From JAWBSP01 sp964632175 (GTDB lineage Archaea > Hadarchaeota > Hadarchaeia > Hadarchaeales > JAWBSP01): 8,221 nucleotides of DNA. Below the pieces are notes generated by a model. It was not told the DNA's origin. It did not search any database and was given only the letters and a program-made list of their open reading frames with translations. This document shows, in pieces, positions 1 to 6,036 of the stretch (within the stretch, counting starts at the first letter, position 1; every line of letters starts with the position of its first letter). The position numbers and the translations under genes were made by a program. The stretch lies in assembly GCA_964632175.1 (NCBI GenBank), contig CAZWBJ010000031.1:1-8221 (forward strand), in the 5' to 3' direction.

Positions 1-1479
1 TCTCTCATCCAGCCCCACGCGGAGATTGTCGTTCTCCCTGAGGACCTCCACCTTCAGGGAAAGAGAACCCGGATCGAAGGGCGCGGTGATCGGGAAGAAC
101 TCGACGGTCGCCACGTCCTCCGCGGGGACCTCAACCAGCTGGGAACCCTTCAGGCTTCCACCAACGGTGAGCTTTACCCATGCCTTGCCACTCACCTCCC
201 CGCTGTTCCTGAGGGTCGCCTTCACCATAAAGTTCTCGAGGGTCAGAGGTTTGAAACTCCCGGACCAGGGGCCGGCGGGACCCGGCGTCACCGAGAGGAG
301 TTCAATCTGGGGTGGCTTTTTCACATGCAGAATCCCCTCCCAGCGCTGGCTGTCCACCTCCACCTCATAGGTCCCCCTAGCCTTCGGGACCCAGATGAAG
401 TTATCCTTTATCCTCTGCCCCTTCCTCAGGTAGTAGGACTTGTTGTCCACGTCCGCCCCGCCGATGGTGAGCCTCACGTTGTGCCACCCGCCGGCCGTTC
501 CGACGTTGGTCAGCTCAAAAATTATCACCACCTTGTCTCCCACCAGCAGCTCCCCCTTCGGGCCGCTTACGTAAGTCTGGTTATCTACCTTCACTATTCT
601 GACCTCGAAGCTTGGCGATCCCCTAATCACTACTCTCTCCACGTTCTCGCCCAGTTTGAACACGTAGGTCAGGCTCTCCCCCTCCCCCATTTCTCCCACC
701 GCCTCGGCGGTGAGGGTGTAGGTGAAGCGCACCACCCGGCGTTCCGCAGGGGCTAAAGGGGGATCGAGAGGCTGATAGGCAACCATCTCCTCGTATCCCT
801 CCTGCCCCGCGTACAGGAGCACATCCTGGGTGAGAGGTTCCCCTCCAGCGTTGAGAATCTCCGCCACTATCTCGATGTCTTTCTGCCCGCCCTCCTGCGG
901 GTCCAGCACCACATCTTTCGGGGCCACCACGAGGCTGATCACCTCAAACTTGGGAGGGGGCGGGGAGGTGACCGCGAGCGTTTTGGTGTAGCCCGCGATC
1001 ACGAACTTCTTGTTGCCCGGGGTTCTGGGCTTGTAGTCGAAAGTGAAGCTGTCCGACTGCCTCGGACCTAGGATCATCCTCCGCATGTACGTGATTCCCT
1101 CGTTCTCCAAGGATACCACCACGTCACCCTGCCACCTCTTGTCGCTCTTGTTCTTCACGGTCACGGTCAGCTCCCACTCCCTGCCCGCATATATCGTGTC
1201 TACCCCGGGCGGCGGGCTCAGGGTGACCTCAAGGTTGGGTTGGCTCCCGCCACCTCCTCCTATTCCCAAGAGATTCAGCTTCCAAACGGCGAAGAGTCCG
1301 CCCGCGACCGCCACCCCGATCAGCACGGGCAGGAGGATCTTGAAGCTGAGCTTGAAGGGTGGCCTAACGGATTTCTCGGGCGGCTTCTCCATCTTCACCT
1401 CTTTCATTTCCTGGGCGAGCTCGCTGAGCTTCTTCCTCAACTCTTCGCTCTTTACCGCCCTCGGTTTCTTCTCGGCCAT
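1..1479 (-). CDS. Membrane-anchored protein with four Ig/CARDB-like repeats (3' end outside window)
   Basis: I do not recognise a specific family. The reading frame is open from ATG at 1479 through 493 codons to the window edge, so the C-terminus is missing. Residues 1-45 are charged and Lys-rich (MAEKKPRAVK start) and include a likely short helix or coiled coil at about 10-30. A single hydrophobic segment at about 47-66 (ILLPVLIGVAVAGGLFAV) is followed by a Gly5 linker at 74-78. The rest is beta-rich and falls into four repeats of about 90-110 residues, at roughly 81-172, 178-288, 291-387 and 390 onward. Repeats 2-4 open with PxFEV, FEV or PQIEL phrases, and each has an N-x-G or N-S-G/N-K-S turn typical of CARDB/NPCBM-like Ig folds. 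Positive charges before the helix predict N-in, C-out, so the repeats should lie outside the cell. It probably has its own promoter, because ppdK ends 117 bases upstream with T-tracts between. Role unknown: adhesion, S-layer contact or an envelope scaffold are possible. Confidence 0.85.
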   Translation of the reverse strand, partial: MAEKKPRAVKSEELRKKLSELAQEMKEVKMEKPPEKSVRPPFKLSFKILLPVLIGVAVAGGLFAVWKLNLLGIGGGGGSQPNLEVTLSPPPGVDTIYAGREWELTVTVKNKSDKRWQGDVVVSLENEGITYMRRMILGPRQSDSFTFDYKPRTPGNKKFVIAGYTKTLAVTSPPPPKFEVISLVVAPKDVVLDPQEGGQKDIEIVAEILNAGGEPLTQDVLLYAGQEGYEEMVAYQPLDPPLAPAERRVVRFTYTLTAEAVGEMGEGESLTYVFKLGENVERVVIRGSPSFEVRIVKVDNQTYVSGPKGELLVGDKVVIIFELTNVGTAGGWHNVRLTIGGADVDNKSYYLRKGQRIKDNFIWVPKARGTYEVEVDSQRWEGILHVKKPPQIELLSVTPGPAGPWSGSFKPLTLENFMVKATLRNSGEVSGKAWVKLTVGGSLKGSQLVEVPAEDVATVEFFPITAPFDPGSLSLKVEVLRENDNLRVGLDER

Positions 1480-1505
1480 TCCACATAAATCTTGAAAAGG
1501 ACGTG

Positions 1506-1515
1506 TAAAAGTTTT
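1506..1515 (-). promoter_or_regulatory. TATA-like element for the membrane-anchored protein
   Basis: On the minus strand this reads AAAACTTTTA, the most TATA-like stretch upstream of the ATG at 1479. Its centre is about 30 bases from the ATG, which predicts a leader of only a few bases. No Shine-Dalgarno sequence precedes the ATG (CAAGATTTATGTGGAATG), in keeping with a leaderless or short-leader mRNA. A 4-bp-stem inverted repeat (GGGG...CCCC, 1516-1531) abuts it upstream. This is inference from spacing and composition only. Confidence 0.35.
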
Positions 1516-1556
1516 GGGGAGCGTTTGCCCCACTCGGAAAATTTCGAACTCAATAG

Positions 1557-1589
1557 AAAAACCGGGAGGAGAGAAAATCCCTCGAAAAA
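1557..1589 (-). terminator. Oligo-T terminator region after ppdK
   Basis: Downstream of the ppdK stop (1597) the minus strand has three T-tracts, at 1589-1585 (T5), 1577-1574 (T4) and 1561-1557 (T5). Archaeal RNA polymerase terminates at such non-template oligo-T tracts without needing a hairpin. They are the first T-rich stretches after a GC-rich coding region and fit the 3' end of the endA-trpS-ppdK transcript. Confidence 0.45.
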
Positions 1590-1596
1590 GATCGAA

Positions 1597-4242
1597 TTAT
1601 AAATAGGTGGCCCTTTCCCCCTTGAGCGCGGCGTGGGCGGCGGCCAGCCTGGCCACAGGGAGGCGGAAGGGAGAGCAGGAGACGTAGTTCAGCCCAATCT
1701 CGTGGCAGAACTCGATGGAGGCCGGGTCGCCGCCGTGCTCCCCGCAGATCCCCACCTCGAGATCCGGCCTCGTCTTCCTCCCCAGCTCCACCCCCATCCT
1801 CATTAGCTTCCCTACCCCATCCCTGTCCAGCGTCTGGAAGGGGTTGGCCTCCAAGATCTTCTTCTCAAGGTAGGGGAAGAGGAAGGTGCGCTCCGCATCA
1901 TCGCGCGAGTAGGCGAAGGCGGACTGGGTTAGGTCGTTGGTCCCGAAGGAGAAGAACTCGGCGTACCTAGCCAGCTCGTCCGCGGTGAGACAGGCCCTCG
2001 GCTGCTCTATCATGGTGCCGAACTTGTAGGCGACCCTCACCCCGTACTTCCCCATCACCTCCTCCGCCACCGCATCCACCATCTTCCTCATCTCCCTCAG
2101 CTCGTTGACGTGCCCCACGTTGGGGATCATGATCTCGACCACCGGGTTCCACCCCTCACCCTTCAGCTCGCAGGCCGCCTCCAAGATGGCCCTGACCTGC
2201 ATCTCATATATCTCCGGCCTCAGGAGACCCAGCCTCACCCCCCTCAGCCCTATCATGGGGTTGGCCTCCCTCATGCTCTCCACCCTCCTCAGCAGCCTCT
2301 CCTTCTCCTCCAGCTCCTTCCCGTCCCCCCTGAACCTCAGCTCGAGCACCTCCCTGAGCAGCGTCTCGTAGGGCGGGAGGAACTCGTGGAGCGGCGGGTC
2401 GAGCAGCCTTATGATCACCGGGAGGCCGTCCATGACCTTCAGGATCTCCTTGAAATCCTCCTTCTGGATCTCCGCGAGCCTCCTGCAGAGCTCGGCCCTC
2501 TCCTCGGGCGAATCGGCGAGGATGAGGCGCTGCATGAGGGGCAGCCTGTCCCCCCTGAACATGCGCTCCGTCCTGCAGAGCCCGATTCCCTGGGCCCCGA
2601 ACTCCCTTGCCTTCTTGGCGTCCTCGGGGTAGTCGGCGTTGGCCCAGTTCTGCAGCCTCTTCGTCTCGTCGCACCACTTCAGCAACTCCTGTAACTCACC
2701 CGTCAGCTGGGGCTCTATGAGCGGGGCCTCCCCCAGGATGACCTCTCCCGTGGTGCCGTTTATGGTTATGAGATCCCCCTCCCTCACCACTATCCCCCCG
2801 GGCGCCGTGAAGCACCTCCTCTCCACGTCGATGTCCAAGACCTCACAGCCCACCACTGCCGGCTTCCCCAGCCCCCTCGCCACCACCGCCGCGTGAGCGG
2901 TGGCACCGCCCCTAGAAGTCAGGATCCCCTGCGAGGCGATCATTCCTCCAACGTCGTCCGGGTTGGTTTCCGGCCTGACCAGAATCACCTTCTCCTTCTT
3001 CTCCCCCAGCTCCTTCGCCCGTTTGGAGTCGAAAATCGCTTTCCCCACGGCCGCGCCTGGGCTGGCATTTATACCCTTCGCTATCACCTGAACCTTAGCC
3101 TTGGGATCCACCTGCGGATGGAGGAGCTGCTCGACCTGAGAGGGTTCAATCCTCAGGATGGCCTCTTCCTTGGAAATCAGCCCCTCCTTCACCATGTCCA
3201 CGGCGATCTTCACGGCCGCCAGAGCGGTGCGCTTGCCCGCCCTGGTCTGGAGCATGAAGAGCTTGCCGCGCTCCACCGTGAACTCGGTGTCCTGCATGTC
3301 CCTGTAGTGGCTCTCCAGCTTCTGCGCCACCTCCAACAGTTGCCCGTAGAGCTCGGGGTACTTCTCCCTCAGCTCCTCGATCTTGAGGGGGGTCCTTATC
3401 CCCGCCACCACGTCCTCCCCTTGCGCGTTGAAGAGGAACTCTCCGTAAAGCTTCTTCTCCCCCGTGGCGGGATCCCTAGTGAAGACCACCCCCGTGCCCG
3501 AATCCATCCCCATGTTGCCGAAGACCATGGTCACCACGTTAACGGCCGTCCCCAAGTCGTGTGGGATCTTGTAAAAGTTCCTGTACTCGATAGCCCTCGG
3601 GTTGTTCCAGGATCTGAAGACGGCCTCCACTGCCAGCTCGAGCTGCCTGAAGGGGTCTTGCGGGAAGTCGGACCCCCTCTCCCTCTTTATCAGCTCCTTG
3701 AACCTCTCCACCACATCCCTCAGCTCCGCGGGGCCCAGATCCAGGTCAGACTTGGCACCCACCTCCCTCTTCTTCCCCTCGAAGATTTCCTCGAACTTCT
3801 CCCCCTTCACCCCAAGCACGATTTTTCCAAACATCTGGAGGAAGCGCCTGTAGGCATCCAAGGCAAACCTCTCGTTCCCGGTGAGCTTAGCCAGCCCCTC
3901 CGCCACCGCATCGTTCATCCCGAGGTTGAGGATGGTGTCCATCATTCCGGGCATGGAGTACTTGGCACCCGAGCGAACCGAGACAAGGAGGGGACTGGAG
4001 GGGTCGCCGAACCTCTTGCCCGTCCGCTCCTCCAGCCTCCTGACGGCCTCCTTCACCTCCTCCATGAGCCCGTCCGGCAGTCTTCCCTGCCTGTAATACT
4101 CCCTACAGACCTCCGTGGTTATGATGAAGCCGGGGGGGACGGGCAGTCCGAGCTGGGCCATGGTACAGAGCCCCGCACCCTTGCCCCCCAAGAGTTCCTT
4201 GTTTGTACCGTCACCCTCCTCGAAGAAATACACTCGCTTCAA
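1597..4242 (-). CDS. ppdK: Pyruvate, phosphate dikinase (PpdK)
   Basis: A cytoplasmic enzyme that interconverts pyruvate + ATP + Pi and PEP + AMP + PPi, linking glycolysis and gluconeogenesis. The product is 881 residues, the usual PPDK length. The N-terminal ATP-grasp part (about 1-340) opens with KRVYFFEEG and GGKGAGL. The swivelling phosphohistidine domain (about 385-510) carries GGATAH with catalytic His450 and the conserved Thr two residues earlier. The C-terminal PEP/pyruvate TIM barrel (about 530-875) has GIGLCRTE (553-560), FGTND (766-770) and CGEHGGDP with catalytic Cys833. The frame stays open upstream to 4488, but those 82 extra residues read through trpS out of frame and are unlike any PPDK. 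I therefore chose the TTG at 4242: family proteins begin MKRVYxF, and GGAGGG lies 11 bases upstream. GTG at 4233 is an alternative. One oddity is Arg561 where the family commonly has His (TEHMF). It is the third gene of the endA-trpS-ppdK cluster. Confidence 0.96.
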   Translation of the reverse strand: MKRVYFFEEGDGTNKELLGGKGAGLCTMAQLGLPVPPGFIITTEVCREYYRQGRLPDGLMEEVKEAVRRLEERTGKRFGDPSSPLLVSVRSGAKYSMPGMMDTILNLGMNDAVAEGLAKLTGNERFALDAYRRFLQMFGKIVLGVKGEKFEEIFEGKKREVGAKSDLDLGPAELRDVVERFKELIKRERGSDFPQDPFRQLELAVEAVFRSWNNPRAIEYRNFYKIPHDLGTAVNVVTMVFGNMGMDSGTGVVFTRDPATGEKKLYGEFLFNAQGEDVVAGIRTPLKIEELREKYPELYGQLLEVAQKLESHYRDMQDTEFTVERGKLFMLQTRAGKRTALAAVKIAVDMVKEGLISKEEAILRIEPSQVEQLLHPQVDPKAKVQVIAKGINASPGAAVGKAIFDSKRAKELGEKKEKVILVRPETNPDDVGGMIASQGILTSRGGATAHAAVVARGLGKPAVVGCEVLDIDVERRCFTAPGGIVVREGDLITINGTTGEVILGEAPLIEPQLTGELQELLKWCDETKRLQNWANADYPEDAKKAREFGAQGIGLCRTERMFRGDRLPLMQRLILADSPEERAELCRRLAEIQKEDFKEILKVMDGLPVIIRLLDPPLHEFLPPYETLLREVLELRFRGDGKELEEKERLLRRVESMREANPMIGLRGVRLGLLRPEIYEMQVRAILEAACELKGEGWNPVVEIMIPNVGHVNELREMRKMVDAVAEEVMGKYGVRVAYKFGTMIEQPRACLTADELARYAEFFSFGTNDLTQSAFAYSRDDAERTFLFPYLEKKILEANPFQTLDRDGVGKLMRMGVELGRKTRPDLEVGICGEHGGDPASIEFCHEIGLNYVSCSPFRLPVARLAAAHAALKGERATYL

Positions 4243-4253
4243 TCCTCTCCCTA

Positions 4254-4262
4254 CCCTCCTCC
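4254..4262 (-). promoter_or_regulatory. Shine-Dalgarno sequence of ppdK abutting the trpS stop
   Basis: On the minus strand this reads GGAGGAGGG, and its first G is the last base of the trpS stop codon TAG. The inner GGAGGG ends 11 bases before the TTG at 4242. It is the strongest ribosome binding site in the operon, and it decides the ppdK start in favour of the TTG. Ribosomes finishing trpS would stop over it, so translation coupling is likely. Confidence 0.7.
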
Positions 4263-5347
4263 TAAAAAGAGGCTTTCGCCAGCTCCCCAGCCTTCGGCAA
4301 CATCCTCTCCCTTTCCCTCCTGCAGGACTCCAGAAAACCCTCCAGCCTCTCGGCCGTTCTGTGCTTGCATTCCCCGCAGATGATCTCCCCCCTCCTGCAC
4401 GCCTCCGCGATCCCCGCCAGCTCGGCATCGTCCTCGACCAAATGGTATGCCAGAAGCTCGAACACCACGCACTTGGAGGGGTCCCCACCCAGCTCCCTCT
4501 GCTCCCTCTCAGTGGGACGACCTCCCGTGAAGGCGTCCCAGAGCTTCCTGCGCACCTCCTCTGGGGAATCCCTTAAGAGAATGGCCGTTTCGGGGCGGGA
4601 GCTAGACATCTTCTCCCCCAGCAAACCCCTCATGAGCCTGTGGTAGAGGGAGGAAGGGGGAACCAGCCCGACCCTGGAGGCCAGATCCCTGGCCAGCCTG
4701 AGGTGGGGATCCTGATCCACGCCCACTGGAACCACCGTTGGTTTCGGTCCCCCGAACTCCCGAAGCTGAACGTGGAGGATGTCCGAAACGTCTATGAGGG
4801 GATAAAAGATGTGCGAGATCTTGCTCTCCCCCCCAAAGCCATAGATGGCCCTCAGCTCGCTGAGGTTGACTCGCGTGCCCAGGGTGAGGGCGAAATCCTT
4901 AACCAACCTGTTTCTCGACTGGAAGTAGAGGTGGCACCTCTCCACCCTAAGGCCCAGCGCCAGGTAGTTCGAGAGGTACTCCTCGATCGCCATCCTCTCC
5001 GTTTCCTCGGGGGTGAGGCCGCGCATGAGCTGGGCCTCCACATCGGCCACGCAGAGGAAGATTTCCGCCCCCCTCTCCTGGAACCATTTCAGCTCGTCTA
5101 TCACCATCTTGTGCCCGAGGTGCATGGGGCCGCTGGGCATGAGGCCCGTCATGACGGCGTAGGGCTGTCCCCTCTCCATGGCCTCCAAGATGCTCTCGAA
5201 GTCCCTGTGGCCGAAGATGATTCCCCTCCTCATGAGCTTGTGCGGGCTGGGGATCCTCGGGAGGAGCTCTGAGAAGCTCCTTATCCCGAACTCCTCCATG
5301 AGCCTCCCGTAGTCCTCCGGCACCTCTGCTCCCCAGGGCTGCATCAT
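4262..5347 (-). CDS. trpS: Tryptophanyl-tRNA synthetase, archaeal/eukaryotic type
   Basis: A class I aminoacyl-tRNA synthetase that charges tRNA-Trp with tryptophan in the cytoplasm. The 361-residue product matches archaeal TrpRS throughout. It has an N-terminal PWGAE phrase and RRGIIFGHRDF (40-50). The HIGH-type ATP motif is HLGH at 76-79, inside GLMPSGPMHLGHK. The Rossmann fold continues with AIYGFGGESKISHIFYP (167-183) and VPVGVDQDPHLR (207-218), and the second signature is KMSSS at 246-250. The C-terminal anticodon-binding part contains CGEC (324-327), a CxxC pair usual in archaeal forms. The start is the first of two tandem ATGs; it overlaps the endA stop as ATGA, with GGGAG about 5 bases upstream. 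ppdK begins 19 bases after its stop. TyrRS was considered, but the motifs fit TrpRS much better. Confidence 0.97.
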   Translation of the reverse strand: MMQPWGAEVPEDYGRLMEEFGIRSFSELLPRIPSPHKLMRRGIIFGHRDFESILEAMERGQPYAVMTGLMPSGPMHLGHKMVIDELKWFQERGAEIFLCVADVEAQLMRGLTPEETERMAIEEYLSNYLALGLRVERCHLYFQSRNRLVKDFALTLGTRVNLSELRAIYGFGGESKISHIFYPLIDVSDILHVQLREFGGPKPTVVPVGVDQDPHLRLARDLASRVGLVPPSSLYHRLMRGLLGEKMSSSRPETAILLRDSPEEVRRKLWDAFTGGRPTEREQRELGGDPSKCVVFELLAYHLVEDDAELAGIAEACRRGEIICGECKHRTAERLEGFLESCRRERERMLPKAGELAKASF

Positions 5348-5862
5348 GTTTTCTCCCTAGCGAGGGAATAGTAGGTCACGTCCCCCTCGTCGTCCACCAC
5401 CCCAAAGAGCATCCCCTTCCTCACACTCCTGGCCAGCCTGACCCCGCGCGCGAAGTCGGTGGGGGTTAGCTTGATCCACTCGGGAACCGCCTGGACGATA
5501 TACTTGGAGTGGGCCTCGCCGGGCTTCTCCCCTCTCTCGTACACCCTGAAGTGGGCCCCGAACTTTAGTCCCGTCTTGACGATGTACCCCTTGGAGCGCA
5601 GGTCGGAGTAAACGGCGTACTTGAGGGGAAAATCGGGATCGGTCTTGGTGAAGAGGGTGAAGAGCCTTTCAAACGACTGCTCCTCACCGTTCTCGTCCAC
5701 CACCTTTAGTTTGCCCCTCTCCACCAAATAGAGGGCCTCCACCGGGGCCAGCTGCACCCTCCCCTCCCCCAGCGGCTTCCCGAACCATCCCTTCTCCAGC
5801 TCCTCCCCCTTCCAGACCATCACCCTTTTTCCTTGAAGGACTCCAGTGAAAGCCTCAGCCAT
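5344..5862 (-). CDS. endA: tRNA-splicing endonuclease EndA
   Basis: Cuts the bulge-helix-bulge at both ends of introns in precursor tRNAs (and rRNAs), leaving 2',3'-cyclic phosphate and 5'-OH ends. From the ATG at 5862 the product is 172 residues, the size of a single-unit subunit (homotetramer, or the catalytic subunit of an alpha2beta2 enzyme) and not the fused dimer of about 300 residues. The catalytic triad is visible: Tyr108 in GAHFRVYERG, His118 in EAHSKYIVQ and Lys149 in RLARSVRKG. The C-terminal VVDDEGDVTYY strand is the conserved dimerisation tail. A TTG directly before the ATG could start one codon earlier, but the ATG is preferred, with GAGG 8 bases upstream. No second endA-like gene lies in the window, so the quaternary type cannot be decided here. 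Its stop overlaps the trpS start (ATGA). Confidence 0.95.
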   Translation of the reverse strand: MAEAFTGVLQGKRVMVWKGEELEKGWFGKPLGEGRVQLAPVEALYLVERGKLKVVDENGEEQSFERLFTLFTKTDPDFPLKYAVYSDLRSKGYIVKTGLKFGAHFRVYERGEKPGEAHSKYIVQAVPEWIKLTPTDFARGVRLARSVRKGMLFGVVDDEGDVTYYSLAREKT

Positions 5863-5879
5863 CAAGTGTGCCTCAGCCG

Positions 5880-5889
5880 GAAATATTAG
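5880..5889 (-). promoter_or_regulatory. TATA-like box of the endA-trpS-ppdK operon
   Basis: On the minus strand this reads CTAATATTTC, the only AT-rich stretch close to endA. Its centre is about 23 bases upstream of the ATG, so transcription would begin at or within a few bases of the start codon (leaderless). The spacing is slightly shorter than the usual 25-27 bases, which lowers confidence. Confidence 0.4.
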
Positions 5890-5894
5890 CGGAA

Positions 5895-5906
5895 CGAGGC
5901 ACCTCG
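5895..5906. promoter_or_regulatory. Short palindrome upstream of endA
   Basis: CGAGG-CA-CCTCG is an inverted repeat with 5-bp arms and a 2-base centre. It lies immediately upstream of the endA TATA-like box, where an archaeal activator or BRE-competing repressor would bind. In this GC-rich DNA a chance occurrence is possible. Confidence 0.3.
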
Positions 5907-5918
5907 CACATTAGCAGG

Positions 5919-5923
5919 AAAAA
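5919..5923 (-). terminator. Oligo-T tract after tRNA-Pro
   Basis: A T5 run on the minus strand (GCGGTTTTTCC) about 19 bases past the tRNA CCA end. It is a plausible archaeal terminator for the tRNA (or cdc6-tRNA) transcript and lies before the endA promoter region. Confidence 0.35.
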
Positions 5924-5941
5924 CCGCAGCGTAAACCACGG

Positions 5942-6019
5942 TGGTGGGGTCGCCGGGATTTGAACCCAGGTCTCTGGCTCCCGAAGCCAGAAGGATAGAC
6001 CAGTCTACCCCACGACCCC
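5942..6019 (-). tRNA. tRNA-Pro (anticodon CGG), CCA encoded
   Basis: A 78-base gene including discriminator A (5945) and a genomically encoded CCA (5944-5942). The acceptor stem GGGGTCG/CGACCCC pairs over 7 bp. The D arm has the TGGGGTAG...CTGG...ATCC pattern typical of archaeal tRNA-Pro. The anticodon stem CTGGC/GCCAG encloses loop TTCGGGA, giving anticodon CGG (reads CCG). The variable loop is 4 bases. The T arm CTGGG-TTCAAAT-CCCGG contains one G-U wobble. There is no intron. It begins 17 bases after the cdc6 stop on the same strand, and no well-placed separate promoter is visible, so co-transcription with cdc6 is possible. Confidence 0.96.
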
Positions 6020-6036
6020 TCAAAAAGTTGGTTTCT

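Noticed and set aside
26..1495. Several plus-strand ORFs of 80-150 codons antisense to the membrane-anchored gene
   Set aside because: They have no recognisable motifs. The minus-strand frame is open across all 1479 bases with a coherent domain pattern, so these are shadows caused by high GC.
2893..4383. Long plus-strand ORF (496 codons) antisense to ppdK
   Set aside because: Its His/Leu/Pro-rich composition is the antisense pattern of GC-rich coding DNA, and the minus strand encodes a clear PPDK over the same bases.
5863..5865. TTG start for endA one codon before the ATG
   Set aside because: It would add one residue only; the ATG is the stronger initiator and has the better spacing from GAGG.
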